NCBI GenBank assembly: GCA_024758765.1
Contig: CP101406.1
Span: forward strand, 744,001-808,000
Source of the DNA: Mycobacterium sp. SVM_VP21
GTDB lineage: Bacteria > Actinomycetota > Actinomycetes > Mycobacteriales > Mycobacteriaceae
DNA: 64,000 nt
Reading direction: 5' to 3'
The notes under the pieces are model-generated. The model had not been told where the DNA came from, searched no databases, and saw nothing but the letters and a program-made list of their open reading frames with translations. A program made the translations under genes and the position numbers. Positions 8,291 to 17,806 of the stretch are shown here, one piece after another (positions within the stretch are counted from its first letter, which is position 1; every line of letters begins with the position of its first letter).

Positions 8291-9619
8291 TCAGCGGGTG
8301 CGCACCGCGTCGGCGACTTCGGTCGCGACCCGGCGAGCCGTCTCCTCATCAGCGGCTTCCACCATCACCCGGACGAGCTGCTCGGTTCCCGACGGGCGCA
8401 ACAGGATTCGCCCAGTGTCACCGAGCTCATCGGTGGCACGCTGCACCGCATCACGCACTGCCGGGCGACCCACCGCCTCGGCCTTGTCGGTGACCTCGAC
8501 ATTGATCAGCACCTGCGGCAGCGTGCGCATCGCCGAAGCCAGGCCGGCCAGCGGTGTGCGCGTCTGCGCCATGCGCGCCATCAGCCGCAGGCCCGTCATG
8601 ATGCCGTCACCGGTGGTGGCCACCCGGGGCAGCACGATGTGGCCGGACTGCTCACCGCCGAGGGTGAATCCGCCGGCGCGCAGCTGCTCGAGAACGTAGC
8701 GGTCACCGACGTCGGTGGTGTGCACCGTCACCCCGGCCGCCCGCATGGCCAGGTGCAGACCGAGATTGCTCATCACGGTCGCCACCAAAGTGTCGTCCGC
8801 CAGTTCTCCGGCTTCGCGCATCGCCAGGGCCAGCACGACCATGATGGCGTCACCGTCGATCACGTTGCCGGCGGCATCCACGGCCAGGCAGCGGTCGGCA
8901 TCGCCGTCGTGCGCCAGGCCCAGGTCGGCGCCGTGAGCGAGCACCGCGGCACGCAACGGCTCCAGGTGCGTCGAGCCGCACCCCTCGTTGATGTTGAGCC
9001 CGTCAGGGTCGGCATTGATCGTGATCACGGTGGCGCCGGCGGCCCGGTAGGCCCGCGGCGCCGCGTCCGATGCAGCGCCATGAGCGCAGTCCACCACCAC
9101 GGTCAGGCCGTCCAGCCGGCCGGGATTGGACTCGCCCAGGTGCCTCAGGTAACAGTCCAGCGCATCCTTGGCGTCCACCACCCGGCCCAGCTCGGCGCCG
9201 ATCGGGCGCAAACCCGGTCCGGCAGCCACCAGGTCTTCGATCTGGTCCTCAGTGGCGTCGTCGAGCTTGTGTCCGCCGGGACCGAAGAATTTGATGCCGT
9301 TGTCGGGCATCGGGTTGTGCGAGGCCGAGATCATCACCCCGAAGTCGGCTTCATACGCGCTGGTCAGATAGGCCACTGCCGGCGTCGGCAGCACACCGAC
9401 GCGCAGCGCATGGACACCCTGGCTCGTCAGCCCCGCGATGACCGCGGCCTCCAGCATCTCGCCACTGGCCCGCGGGTCACGGCCGACGACGGCCACCCGG
9501 CGACCGGGACCGAGACAGAGCCGTTGTGCCGCCGCGCCGCCCAGCGCGACCGCCAGCTCGGCGGTCAACTCGCGGTTGGCAACCCCGCGGACGCCGTCGG
9601 TGCCGAAAAGTCGACCCAT
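8291..9619 (-). CDS. glmM: Phosphoglucosamine mutase GlmM
   Basis: The 442-aa enzyme converts glucosamine-6-phosphate to glucosamine-1-phosphate for UDP-GlcNAc and hence peptidoglycan. The N-terminus [18 protein letters not shown] is diagnostic, the phosphoserine loop [17 protein letters not shown] carries the catalytic Ser near residue 100, the metal loop DGDADRC is present, and the C-terminal phosphate-binding loop reads [12 protein letters not shown]. Start ATG 9619 has AAAGGA upstream. It follows rpsI after 145 bp, with a strong terminator hairpin between, so glmM probably has its own promoter. Position matches Rv3441c (mrsA). Confidence 0.97.
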   Translation of the reverse strand: MGRLFGTDGVRGVANRELTAELAVALGGAAAQRLCLGPGRRVAVVGRDPRASGEMLEAAVIAGLTSQGVHALRVGVLPTPAVAYLTSAYEADFGVMISASHNPMPDNGIKFFGPGGHKLDDATEDQIEDLVAAGPGLRPIGAELGRVVDAKDALDCYLRHLGESNPGRLDGLTVVVDCAHGAASDAAPRAYRAAGATVITINADPDGLNINEGCGSTHLEPLRAAVLAHGADLGLAHDGDADRCLAVDAAGNVIDGDAIMVVLALAMREAGELADDTLVATVMSNLGLHLAMRAAGVTVHTTDVGDRYVLEQLRAGGFTLGGEQSGHIVLPRVATTGDGIMTGLRLMARMAQTRTPLAGLASAMRTLPQVLINVEVTDKAEAVGRPAVRDAVQRATDELGDTGRILLRPSGTEQLVRVMVEAADEETARRVATEVADAVRTR

Positions 9620-9705
9620 AACTATCCTTTATCGCCGCGAGCGCACGTGCCGCCGGCCCGACACGCCGGTATCGATCCGAAAACACGCACCCTCAAACGC
9701 AAGCC

Positions 9706-9737
9706 GGGGGCGCCTTCCGCGTGCGGAAGGCACCCCC
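9706..9737 (-). terminator. Intrinsic terminator after rpsI
   Basis: On the minus strand a 15-bp stem (arms 9723-9737 and 9706-9720) with one G-U pair and a 2-nt gap lies 28 bp after the rpsI stop. No long U tract follows, as is common in mycobacteria. Confidence 0.75.
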
Positions 9738-9764
9738 AACTCGCTGCCAGAATGCAATCGCAGA

Positions 9765-10271
9765 TCAGCGCTTGCTGTACTGCGGAGCCTTGCGGGCCTT
9801 CTTGAGACCGTACTTCTTGCGCTCGGTGGCCCGGGGGTCACGAGTCAGGAAGCCGGCCTTCTTCAGGGCCGGACGGTCTTCGGGCTGCACCAGGATCAGG
9901 GCGCGGGCCAGAGCCAGCCGCAGCGCACCGGCCTGGCCGGAGGGGCCGCCGCCGTCGAGGTGGGCGTAGACGTCGAAGCTGTCCACCCGGTCCACGGTGA
10001 CCAACGGAGCCTTGATCAGCTGCTGGTGCACCTTGTTGGGGAAGTAGGCCTCCAGGGTGCGCCCGTCCAGGTTGAACTTGCCGGTGCCAGGCACCAGGCG
10101 CACACGCACCACCGCCTCCTTGCGGCGGCCGACGGTCTGGATGGGACGACCCAGGTCGTGTGGCTCGTAAGCCGGCGCGACCTCCTCGTACACCTCTACG
10201 GTCTCGTCAACCACGGGAGCCTCGGCGGCCTCGTCGATGGCCTCAGTACCTTCAAATGCAGTCTCGGTCAT
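9765..10271 (-). CDS. rpsI: Small subunit ribosomal protein uS9
   Basis: The 168-aa product ends with the universal [12 protein letters not shown] tail that reaches the P site. The core includes [19 protein letters not shown], the [12 protein letters not shown] strand and [17 protein letters not shown]. An N-terminal acidic extension of ~45 residues ([21 protein letters not shown]) makes it longer than the core family and is usual in actinobacteria. Its ATG overlaps the rplM stop by four bases (ATGA), so rplM-rpsI form a coupled operon. Confidence 0.98.
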   Translation of the reverse strand: MTETAFEGTEAIDEAAEAPVVDETVEVYEEVAPAYEPHDLGRPIQTVGRRKEAVVRVRLVPGTGKFNLDGRTLEAYFPNKVHQQLIKAPLVTVDRVDSFDVYAHLDGGGPSGQAGALRLALARALILVQPEDRPALKKAGFLTRDPRATERKKYGLKKARKAPQYSKR

Positions 10272-10711
10272 TGCGCCACCTGCTTGATTTCGAACGGGAT
10301 CGGCTGCTGAGCGGTGTGCGGGTGCACCGGACCGGCGTAGACGTGCAGCTTGCGCTGAATCTGACGCCCCAGCTTGTTGTGCGGGATCATCCCGAGGATC
10401 GCCTTCTCCACGACGCGGTCGGGACGGGTCTCCATCAGCTCACCGATGCTGCGCTTGCGCAGCCCGCCCGGGTAGCCCGAGTGACGGTAAGCCATTTTCT
10501 TCTGCAGTTTGTCGCCGCTGATGGCGACCTTGTCGGCGTTGATGATGATGACGAAGTCACCGCCGTCAACGTTCGGCGCGAATGTCGGCTTGTGCTTGCC
10601 GCGCAGCAGGGTTGCTGCCGCAACGGCGAGCCGGCCGAGCACCACGTCGGTGGCGTCGATGACATACCACGAACGTGTGGTGTCACCCGCCTTCGGCGCA
10701 TAGGTGGGCAC
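10268..10711 (-). CDS. rplM: Large subunit ribosomal protein uL13
   Basis: The 147-aa product starts at GTG 10711 ([10 protein letters not shown]), with GAGG upstream, giving the same length as in M. tuberculosis. A longer in-frame reading to 11104 is not supported. Motifs: [61 protein letters not shown] and [16 protein letters not shown]. It binds 23S rRNA early in assembly. It is the first gene of the rplM-rpsI pair; the 210 bp upstream up to the hairpin at 10924 should hold the promoter. Confidence 0.98.
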   Translation of the reverse strand: MPTYAPKAGDTTRSWYVIDATDVVLGRLAVAAATLLRGKHKPTFAPNVDGGDFVIIINADKVAISGDKLQKKMAYRHSGYPGGLRKRSIGELMETRPDRVVEKAILGMIPHNKLGRQIQRKLHVYAGPVHPHTAQQPIPFEIKQVAQ

Positions 10712-10923
10712 AGCGCTTACCTCTTCTTTTAACTCGAGCCGGGGGTTCCCGGTTCTTGCGGATCCCGGAGCGAGCCGGGTGCCGGTCTGGCGGCGACGGG
10801 TTGGTTCTCGGCGACCGACAGTGACCCGAGGACCCGCTGTGCCCAATAGGCACCGCACGCCAACGGTGCAGCTTACCGGCGGCGATCGGGGCGGGTCAAA
10901 ACGGCGACCGGCAGCGTTTGAGC

Positions 10924-10964
10924 CGGTGTGGCCCCGTCGGCTCTCCACCGTCGGGGCCACACCG
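10924..10964 (-). terminator. Terminator hairpin after esxT
   Basis: CGGTGTGGCCCCG (10924-10936) pairs perfectly with 10952-10964, and three more inner pairs follow one mismatch, closing a 7-nt loop. It sits 19 bp downstream of the esxT stop and separates the esx genes from rplM. Confidence 0.75.
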
Positions 10965-10983
10965 TATTCGGGGGTGGCCTCTC

Positions 10984-11280
10984 CTACCTCCCCCAAGCTC
11001 CCGCGGCGCGACGATCGGCATCGGCGACGTCGGCGGCGCCGTCGCGCACGGCGCTGCCCAGGTCGAACAGGATCTGGTTCAGCGCGCTGACGGCGTGCTG
11101 CCATCGCAGCTGTTCAGCGTGGTAGGCGCCGGCCGCCTCCCGCGTCCAGACCTGCTGCAGGGGTGCGATCTGCGACCGCAGCTCCTCCAGTGCCCCGTTG
11201 AGCCGGGCGGCCGTGGAGTGAATTTCCTGGCGGACGGCATATTCGATCTCATCGAAGTTGTACGACAGTGCAGCGTCCAT
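10984..11280 (-). CDS. esxT: ESX-4 WXG100-family protein EsxT
   Basis: The 98-aa helical hairpin protein opens with [16 protein letters not shown]; the turn contains W45-T-R ([12 protein letters not shown]) instead of canonical WXG, as I recall for EsxT (Rv3444c). EsxT pairs with EsxU as a heterodimeric type VII substrate. The gene follows esxU after 12 bp in the same direction and precedes a terminator hairpin. In M. tuberculosis esxT-esxU lie directly downstream of the Rv3446c-eccC4 genes; here 7 kb of unrelated genes intervene, so expression must rely on a separate promoter. Confidence 0.9.
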   Translation of the reverse strand: MDAALSYNFDEIEYAVRQEIHSTAARLNGALEELRSQIAPLQQVWTREAAGAYHAEQLRWQHAVSALNQILFDLGSAVRDGAADVADADRRAAGAWGR

Positions 11281-11292
11281 GTCCGGCCCCGC

Positions 11293-11619
11293 TCAGATGC
11301 CGTCGCCGGCGGCAGCGATGTGGTGCGAGTGGGCCTGGGCGACCTCGCGGAGCGCCCGCTCGTTGTGGCGGATCGTCTCGGCGATGCGCGCTAGCGCGTG
11401 GTGCAGCTTCAAGGATTCTGCGTTCCAGCGGTCCACGACATCCTGGAACCGGGTGGCCGCCAGGCCCGACCACACCGACAGCGGCACCGCCCGCATCTTG
11501 CCGACGAACGCCTGCAGCATCCCCCGAATCTCCTCGTTACGGGCATCGGTGGCTGCCGCGACGGCGCGCATGACGTCGAAGTCGGCGCTGAGTGTGCTGG
11601 TGCCTGCGGGTGTGCTCAC
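11293..11619 (-). CDS. esxU: ESX-4 WXG100-family protein EsxU
   Basis: The 108-aa protein starts at GTG 11619, immediately after a purine-rich GGGGGAGAT. It has two helices around W50-S-G52 ([20 protein letters not shown]), the canonical WXG turn, and matches Rv3445c in length and position. It is the predicted heterodimer partner of EsxT and probable ESX-4 substrate. No upstream ESX gene is adjacent: the next gene (11868) is divergent, so the 248-bp gap at 11620-11867 should carry the esxUT promoter. Confidence 0.9.
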   Translation of the reverse strand: MSTPAGTSTLSADFDVMRAVAAATDARNEEIRGMLQAFVGKMRAVPLSVWSGLAATRFQDVVDRWNAESLKLHHALARIAETIRHNERALREVAQAHSHHIAAAGDGI

Positions 11620-11867
11620 ATCTCCCCCATATCGGTCGGCGGCTGCGATTCAGTCGCGTTGATATGTAGTTCGACTGCACTCGGCGGCTTTCGGTTCCCT
11701 CGGCTGTGGCAACCGCCGGGCGTTGTCGTAGGCCACCGGGCCGACGCGTCGATCTGCCCATTCCCCTTCCGCGACCATCGGCTGGATGACATAAATGCAG
11801 AACGAGGACCGTAAGCCCTTGAGCTGACTGCTGCGTACGGCCTGTCGACTGCATCTATGGAGGGGAA

Positions 11868-13310
11868 ATGCGGCTAGCTCTGGGCGCCCATCTCACCGGT
11901 GGACTGGCCATCACCGCCGCCGGCATGCTGGTCGTTCCGCCGGTGCAACCAGCGGCAGCACATGCGCCGGTGCTACTGGCCGCTGCTGAATCCTCGGTCG
12001 GGGATGGCACCGCGCTGATCATGGGCGCCAGCTTCGTCGCGACGCCCAGCCAGGGCTGGCTGAACGCGTTCGACAGGCTGTACCTGCAACCACATGGCTT
12101 CACCGGCGACATACGGGCGGTGACCACACCGGAGTCGCTGTATCCCTTCACCGGCCCGTTCAGCATGACGTTCGACAACTCGACGGCCCAGGGCCAGCAG
12201 ATCATCCTGGACGCGATCAAGGAGCAGATCGCCGCCGGCGGAGTCAGTCACGACAATCCCGTTGTGGTCAGCGGCTATTCGCAGAGTTCCACAATCGACT
12301 CGCTGCTGATGTCGCGGCTGGCCGCCGAGGGGGTGGACCCCAACGACGTGCACTTCGTGCTGCTGGGCGACCCCAACAATCCCAACGGCGGCCTGCTGGA
12401 ACGCTTCGCGGTCGCGGACGGCAACACTCCCGACGCCGCCAGTCTGGGACTTACTTTCAGCGGTGCGACACCGTCGGATATCTCCCCGGCCGACATCTAC
12501 ACCTACGAATACGACGGCTTCGCCGACTTCCCGAAGTACCCGATCAACCTGCTGTCCGATCTCAACGCCTACCTCGGCATCGTCTTCAACCACATCGCGT
12601 ACCTGGGGCTGACGCCGGATCAGATCGACAACGCGATCCGACTCCCGACGTCGGCGACCGACTCGCTAACCAACTACTTCATGATCGAGTCGCCCAGCCT
12701 GCCGTTGCTTGACCCGCTGCGGTTGATTCCGGTGGTCGGCAATCCCCTGGCGGATCTGCTGCAGCCAAGCTTGTCGGTGTTGGTCAACCTGGGCTACGGC
12801 AGCATCGACAACGGATGGTCGCCGGGGTTCGCCGATGTGCCCAATCCCATGGGGTTTCTGCCGCCCCAAAGTGTCTTGGACCAAGTTCCCGACGCCCTGC
12901 TGAACGGTCTACAACAAGGCATCCAGGACGCGTTCAAAACCCTGATGGATCCCACCAATTACCAACTGATCTCGCCCCAGACGATGGACTACGTACTCGG
13001 TCCGATCATCAACTCCGCGATAGCCGCGTTCGACCTCGACGGATCACCGGACGACATCTCGAACTACCTCTCGACGTCCCTGGCCGGCGCCGCGAACTGG
13101 TTCACCCAGGGCTTCGGCGAGTTGTCGTTCACCCACACCGGCCTCCCTGCGGTCGACATGGCCAGCGCACTGCTGTTCACTCTGCCACCGCTCGCCGTGG
13201 AGCTCTTCAACACCGAGATGGCCGCCGGCAACCCACTCGACGCAATCGGCGAACCACTAGCAGCGCTGGTCGGACTTGCCCCGCTCATGCTGGTGGGGGC
13301 AGTGATCTAG
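11868..13310 (+). CDS. Exported PE-PPE domain serine hydrolase (no PE or PPE domain)
   Basis: The 480-aa product starts at ATG 11868 behind GGAGGGG. Residues ~1-35 form a signal peptide (LTGGLAITAAGMLVVPP, cleavage around AAAHA). The next ~230 residues match the PE-PPE (alpha/beta hydrolase) domain: TALIMGASFVATPSQGWLNAFDRLYLQP, the nucleophile elbow SGYSQSS with Ser near 137, and VHFVLLGDPNNPNGGLLERF with a candidate catalytic Asp. The C-terminal third (TDSLTNYFMIESPSLPLLDPLRLIPVVGNPLADLLQP) is typical of these mycobacterial esterase/lipase-like proteins. No PE or PPE domain precedes it, so export is probably by Sec. It lies inside the ESX-4 locus, divergent from esxU; lipid or ester hydrolysis at the cell surface is inferred. 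Confidence 0.85.
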   Translation: MRLALGAHLTGGLAITAAGMLVVPPVQPAAAHAPVLLAAAESSVGDGTALIMGASFVATPSQGWLNAFDRLYLQPHGFTGDIRAVTTPESLYPFTGPFSMTFDNSTAQGQQIILDAIKEQIAAGGVSHDNPVVVSGYSQSSTIDSLLMSRLAAEGVDPNDVHFVLLGDPNNPNGGLLERFAVADGNTPDAASLGLTFSGATPSDISPADIYTYEYDGFADFPKYPINLLSDLNAYLGIVFNHIAYLGLTPDQIDNAIRLPTSATDSLTNYFMIESPSLPLLDPLRLIPVVGNPLADLLQPSLSVLVNLGYGSIDNGWSPGFADVPNPMGFLPPQSVLDQVPDALLNGLQQGIQDAFKTLMDPTNYQLISPQTMDYVLGPIINSAIAAFDLDGSPDDISNYLSTSLAGAANWFTQGFGELSFTHTGLPAVDMASALLFTLPPLAVELFNTEMAAGNPLDAIGEPLAALVGLAPLMLVGAVI

Positions 13311-13406
13311 GGCCCAACGACGCTGAGGAGCTGGCCTGCGTGCGTTATCCACAGGCTGACCCGTGATCCGAATGGCCGCGACCCGATCCGGCGGTAGGCT
13401 GCCGGC

Positions 13407-13748
13407 ATGGAGCAGGGGAACCTGGAGGCACGCGTCGCCGAACTGGAAACCCAGGTGCGCGACCTCGATGGCCGGGTGCGTGCAAGCGAGCGCGACGCTG
13501 CGGCCGCACGCGTCCTCGCCGGCGCTGCCGATCGGGACGTGCCCGAGTTCCGCGACGAACTGCGGGACTTTCGACGGGCCACCAGCGCGAGCTTCAACGC
13601 ACTTCGCGAGGACATGAACGCCCGCTTCGAACAGGTCAACGTGGGATTCATGGAGATGCGCGGAAGATTCGACGCAACAGCGGCCGGTCAACAGCACATC
13701 GTCGAACTCATCCAGGGCCTGATCGGCGAGCAGGGCGGCACCAGCTAG
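13407..13748 (+). CDS. Small coiled-coil protein of unknown function
   Basis: The 113-aa product is almost wholly charged and helical, with heptad-like spacing (LEARVAELETQVRDLDGRVRASE, then FRRATSASFNALREDMNARFEQVN). No signal peptide, membrane segment or catalytic motif is visible. I do not recognise the family beyond similarity to short DUF-type coiled-coil proteins common next to mycobacterial accessory genes. It lies 96 bp after the PE-PPE hydrolase and ends convergent with the PGRS gene at 13835. Start ATG 13407 has GCCGGC but no clear Shine-Dalgarno. Confidence 0.6.
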   Translation: MEQGNLEARVAELETQVRDLDGRVRASERDAAAARVLAGAADRDVPEFRDELRDFRRATSASFNALREDMNARFEQVNVGFMEMRGRFDATAAGQQHIVELIQGLIGEQGGTS

Positions 13749-13834
13749 GCCCTGCGGTAACCGCGATATCCCCTGCAAACGACTGATCGCCGGGCCCCAG
13801 AGGGGACCCGGCGACCGTGTCGAGGGAGTGCTGG

Positions 13835-16378
13835 CTAGCCGGGGTTACCCGGGCTGCCGGGGCTGCCGGGGTTGCCGTCGGGGCCGACCGGGTCACCGGC
13901 ACCACCGGCGCCGCCGAAGCCGCCGGAACCAGCGTTGCCACCTGCGCCCACGGCACCGGCGTTGCCATTGCCAGCTCCACCGTGTCCCGCTGCGCCGGCC
14001 GCGCCGCCGGTCCCACCGTTACCGCCCTTACCGCCGTCGCCGCCGGCCAGACCGGCGCCGGTGGCCGGGTCCACGCCACCGCCGCCGCCGGTGCCGCCGG
14101 AACCGCCGGTGCCGCCGCGGCCGCCGTTGCCGGCGTTGCCGCCGGTTCCGTTCTCCGAACTACCACCGTTGCCGCCCTGGCCGCCGGCGCCGGCATTGCT
14201 GCCGGCACCGCCAACGCCACCGGGCGTGGTGCCGCCGGTACCGGTGAACGGCGAATTCGTGGTCGACCCGGTTTCGCCGCCCCACCCGTTGGCACCGGCA
14301 CCGCCGTCGCCGCCGTTGCCGCCGTTGACGTTTCCTGCGCCGTTGCCGCCGTTGCCGCCGGCGCCGGCCGCCCCGTGGGTGCCGGCGCTGCCCATGCTGG
14401 CGCCGCCGCTACCGCCGTTGCCGCCGTCGCCGGCGTGGCTGGGACCGATGCCCAGGGTGTTGGTCGGAGTTTGGACGCCGCCGCTGTTGCCGCCGTTGCC
14501 ACCGAGGCCACCCGCGCCACCGGTGTCGGAGGACGCGCCGCCGTTGGCGCCGTTACCACCGTTGCCGCCGGAGGCGGTGCCGTTACCGCCGTTGCCGCCA
14601 TAGCCGCCGGTACCGCCCGGGGCACCATTGCCGGTGCCGCCGTAACCGCCCGAACCGCCGTTGCCGCCAACACTGACCACGCCGGGGCCGGTCGCGCCGG
14701 CGCCACCGTTGCCGCCGTGGCCGCCGTTGCCACCGACACCGGTGCCACCGGTGAGCATGTTGGTGTTGGTGTCGCCGCCGATGCCGCCACCACCGCCGTT
14801 TCCGCCGATGCTCCAGATGGTGCCGTCGGCGTCCTTCCATCCGGTCGCGACCCCGCCGTCGGCGCCGTTGCCGCCATTGCCGCCGTTGATGCCGTAGGCA
14901 CCATTTCCGCCGCCGCCACCGTCACCGCCCTTGAAGGTGCCGGTCCCGCCGGCGCCACCGTCGGTGGTGGCGCCGGAGATGGCACCGCCACCACCGGTGC
15001 CGCCGTAACCACCGCGGCCGCCGATGGTCTTGATGGTGTTGTCGCCGGTAGCGCCGTTTCCGCCGGCGCCGGCCTTGCCTGCGTCGCCGCCGGTGCCGGT
15101 CTCACTGGCACCGCCGGCACCGCCGGAGCCGCCGTTGCCCGCGGTGCCGGTGACCCCGACCGCGCCGGTGGCATCACCGCCGGTGCCGCCGTTGCCGGCG
15201 TGACCGCCGGTGTTGTTGCCCAGCGAGGCCCCGCCGGTACCGCCGTAACCCCCCGCGTCGCCGCCGTTGATGCCGTTGGCGCCATTGCCGCTGTCACCGC
15301 CGTTGCCACCGATGGTGCCGGCGCCGCCATCACCGCCGATACCGCCCATACCGCCGTTGCCGAGGAAGTGACCGCCGGCGTCGGTGGCTGCCTCGCCGCC
15401 GTCGCCGCCGTTGCCGCCGTGCCCGCCGTCACCGGCCTTGCCGGCGCCGCCATAGAGCGGGGAGTCGTAGAAGTTGGAACCGCGGGCGCCGCCCAGGCCG
15501 CCCGCACCGCCGCGGCCACCAACACCACCGGCCAGCCCGTTGGTGTCACCGGTCGCACCGTTACCACCGTCGCCGGCCGAGCCGCCGGCACCGCCCTTAC
15601 CGCCGTTGCCGAGCATGTATCCGCTGACACCGCCGTTGCCGCCGTTGCCGCCTTGGCCCCCGCTCATACCCGTGCCGCTGGCATTCTGGGTGCCGTCCAT
15701 GCCGGCGGCGCCGGCTCCGCCAGCCCCGCCGTTGCCGAACATCCAGGCCATCGCCGCGCCACCGTCACCGCCGGCACCACCGAAGCCGCCCGCCACAGCC
15801 GCCACGCCGCCTGCTCCGCCGTCGCCGCCGTTGCCCATCCAGACCCCACCGCTGCCACCGTTGCCGCCGGCCGCACCCGCACCACCGTCACCACCGTCGC
15901 CACCATTGCCGAAGCCCAGCGCGTTACCGCCGTTGCCACCGACAACCCCGGCCACCTCAGAGTTCCAGCCGGCACCACCATCGCCGAACCACAACCCACC
16001 ATGGCCACCATCGGGATTCTCCGCTGTGCCATCGACACCGTCACCGATCAAGTACTGCCCCGAGATCGTGTTGATCGCACCGTTGACCATCTCACCGAGC
16101 GGATTGTTGATCCAGAACTCAGTCACCATGTGCAGTGGGCTGTAGACGATCTGGTCGAACAGCGTGGCCATGTTGAAATCGCCCATCAAACCCGACAGGT
16201 CGAAGGCGTCCGCCGAGCCGGGGACGTCAACATCAGCGGTCGGGACCAACCAATCGAAACTGAACAGATCATCGAAATCAGCCTGGGCGGCCGGCGCCGG
16301 CGCCAACGGCGTCATACCGAACGCCAAAAACGCCGCCACGGCGCTGCCAGTGCCGATCATCCGGTTGCGGTAACTCAT
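13835..16378 (-). CDS. PGRS repeat protein with exported N-terminus, copy 2
   Basis: The complete 847-aa product starts at ATG 16378, with GAGAGG 12 nt upstream. Signal-like residues 1-36 (RNRMIGTGSAVAAFLAF, processing near AQA) are followed by a non-repetitive block (residues ~37-125) and then Gly-rich PGRS repeats (GGXGG units, many GGNGGxGG) to a Pro-Gly-Ser terminus (PGSPGSPGNPG). No PE domain is present, unlike classical PE_PGRS proteins. Almost identical to copy 1 over the first ~190 residues. It lies 68 bp downstream of its GjpA-like partner and convergent with the coiled-coil gene. Inferred to be surface-exposed or secreted; the repeat tract is a likely hotspot for length variation. 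Confidence 0.9.
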   Translation of the reverse strand: MSYRNRMIGTGSAVAAFLAFGMTPLAPAPAAQADFDDLFSFDWLVPTADVDVPGSADAFDLSGLMGDFNMATLFDQIVYSPLHMVTEFWINNPLGEMVNGAINTISGQYLIGDGVDGTAENPDGGHGGLWFGDGGAGWNSEVAGVVGGNGGNALGFGNGGDGGDGGAGAAGGNGGSGGVWMGNGGDGGAGGVAAVAGGFGGAGGDGGAAMAWMFGNGGAGGAGAAGMDGTQNASGTGMSGGQGGNGGNGGVSGYMLGNGGKGGAGGSAGDGGNGATGDTNGLAGGVGGRGGAGGLGGARGSNFYDSPLYGGAGKAGDGGHGGNGGDGGEAATDAGGHFLGNGGMGGIGGDGGAGTIGGNGGDSGNGANGINGGDAGGYGGTGGASLGNNTGGHAGNGGTGGDATGAVGVTGTAGNGGSGGAGGASETGTGGDAGKAGAGGNGATGDNTIKTIGGRGGYGGTGGGGAISGATTDGGAGGTGTFKGGDGGGGGNGAYGINGGNGGNGADGGVATGWKDADGTIWSIGGNGGGGGIGGDTNTNMLTGGTGVGGNGGHGGNGGAGATGPGVVSVGGNGGSGGYGGTGNGAPGGTGGYGGNGGNGTASGGNGGNGANGGASSDTGGAGGLGGNGGNSGGVQTPTNTLGIGPSHAGDGGNGGSGGASMGSAGTHGAAGAGGNGGNGAGNVNGGNGGDGGAGANGWGGETGSTTNSPFTGTGGTTPGGVGGAGSNAGAGGQGGNGGSSENGTGGNAGNGGRGGTGGSGGTGGGGGVDPATGAGLAGGDGGKGGNGGTGGAAGAAGHGGAGNGNAGAVGAGGNAGSGGFGGAGGAGDPVGPDGNPGSPGSPGNPG

Positions 16379-16446
16379 GGGTGAATGCCTCTCGTGTGAA
16401 AAGTCTGGTTGAGGAAGGGTTTTAGGGGATCGACGTCCGGCGGGGG

Positions 16447-17559
16447 CTACAGACCCAGCAAGTCGGCAAACCAGTCGCCGGCCGCCGCAGAACCAGCACC
16501 GCCGTCGTCGAGGTCATTGATCACCGGCAAGTCGACGCCCGCCAGCGGCGGGGTCACCGGCACCGCACCCTTGCCATCCCAGCCCGAACCCAACAGCGCA
16601 CCAACGGTCTGACCGAAGGCCTGCATCGCCGCGAACGGACCAATCGCATTGCTCTCGATCGCCAGAGTGTTCAGCACCGGAATCCCGTTGAGCGTCAACC
16701 CCACACTGTTGAGGATCGACCCACCCACCGCAGGCGTCTCGGCCACCACCTCGCCATTGGCACCCAACACCTGATACGGATCGATCGCCACGTGACCCGC
16801 GGTAAGCCACCCCCCGAACGCAATGTCCAGATGGCCGATCGAGGCACCAGCCGGCAAGAAATCACCGGCCACCTCATTGATCATCGGCAGCAGACTGTCC
16901 AGATTGAGAGTCGCGCCATTGAGCGACGCCCCAAACACGTTCGCCAACGTGTCACCGAGACTGTCGCCCTCACCGATGCTGTTAAGCAAGCCGACCCAGG
17001 GCGCAATCCACGGCCCCAACGAACCCATAACCAACCCGCTCAACGGCGACGACACCAGGTGGATGATCGGGATCATCTCCGCCGGGAACATCCCACCTGC
17101 AATCGAAGCCAACGGCCCGGCAAACAGGTCATACCAACCGAACGAGAACGTCGACGCGTCCCCAGCAGCCAACGTGTGGCTCATGACGATCTCGAGGGTT
17201 TCCTGACTGGGGTTACTCAGCGTGTACCCGGTCAGCAGCGCATCCAGGTTGTGGCGCATCTGCTCGGTGACCGCGGTGATGTTCGCCGGGTCATCCAGCA
17301 ACTGCTGCAAGTAACCACTCTGATTGGCAACGAACTGCTGAAACGCAATCCCCGGCGCCAAGTAGTAATTGTTCAACATCTGCGTCACGTTCTGCGACGC
17401 CGCATTGAATACCTCATCCCACGCATTGGATGCAGTCAGCGCCACATCACGCACCACACCGGCATCCGGCAACGGCGTAACCACCGGCGTGGCCGCGATC
17501 AGACCAGCACCCGCGATCGCGACACCAAAGGTGGCGTAGGGACGGATTGTTGCGCGCAA
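16447..17559 (-). CDS. GjpA-like exported protein, copy 2
   Basis: The 370-aa product starts at TTG 17559, preceded by GAGGAG. This start aligns residue for residue with the GTG start of copy 1 (M-x-x-T-[IL]-R-P-Y). A longer reading to 17643 begins with unrelated sequence and is rejected. Hydrophobic N-terminal export signal (YATFGVAIAGAGLIAATP), then the same helical body as copy 1 (WDEVFNAASQNVTQMLNNYYLAPG, WYDLFAGPLASIAGGMFP, GWDGKGAVPVTPPLAG). It uses noticeably more A-ending codons than copy 1, so the two copies are not a very recent perfect duplication. It precedes PGRS copy 2. Surface or porin-like role is inferred from resemblance only. Confidence 0.75.
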   Translation of the reverse strand: MRATIRPYATFGVAIAGAGLIAATPVVTPLPDAGVVRDVALTASNAWDEVFNAASQNVTQMLNNYYLAPGIAFQQFVANQSGYLQQLLDDPANITAVTEQMRHNLDALLTGYTLSNPSQETLEIVMSHTLAAGDASTFSFGWYDLFAGPLASIAGGMFPAEMIPIIHLVSSPLSGLVMGSLGPWIAPWVGLLNSIGEGDSLGDTLANVFGASLNGATLNLDSLLPMINEVAGDFLPAGASIGHLDIAFGGWLTAGHVAIDPYQVLGANGEVVAETPAVGGSILNSVGLTLNGIPVLNTLAIESNAIGPFAAMQAFGQTVGALLGSGWDGKGAVPVTPPLAGVDLPVINDLDDGGAGSAAAGDWFADLLGL

Positions 17560-17806
17560 CGGAAATCTCCTCAAGGTTTCGACGGCTGCCGGGGGTGGGG
17601 TTTGCGTTAGCTGGCGTGCGGTGAGAAAGGCGAGGATTACCATATGTATTTCTCAGGTAAACACAGAGGTACGTCCGAGCCCCTCTCCAGGTCGGACACG
17701 AATCCGCAGAAATGACAGGGCATCTCATTCAACACCTGCCAAAGCTAACCGTCATTTTTCTGTGAAGTTAGGACGTTTTTTCGCAGGTTTGGACTATCAT
17801 CGGCGG

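Noticed and set aside
10712..11104. N-terminal extension of ribosomal protein uL13
   Set aside because: Homology and the expected 147-aa length start at GTG 10711; the extension crosses the terminator hairpin downstream of esxT.
13817..16384. Long plus-strand open frame of Ala/Gly/Thr-rich protein opposite PGRS copy 2
   Set aside because: It is the complement of a GC-skewed glycine repeat; composition is monotonous, with no start signal or family motif. The same applies to the plus-strand frames opposite the third PGRS gene (60484-62868 and 61761-63926).
17560..17806. Imperfect inverted repeat (CAGAAATGAC ... GTCATTTTTCTG) as AraC binding site
   Set aside because: The arms differ in length and spacing is about 45 bp; plausible location but the match is too weak to call an operator.
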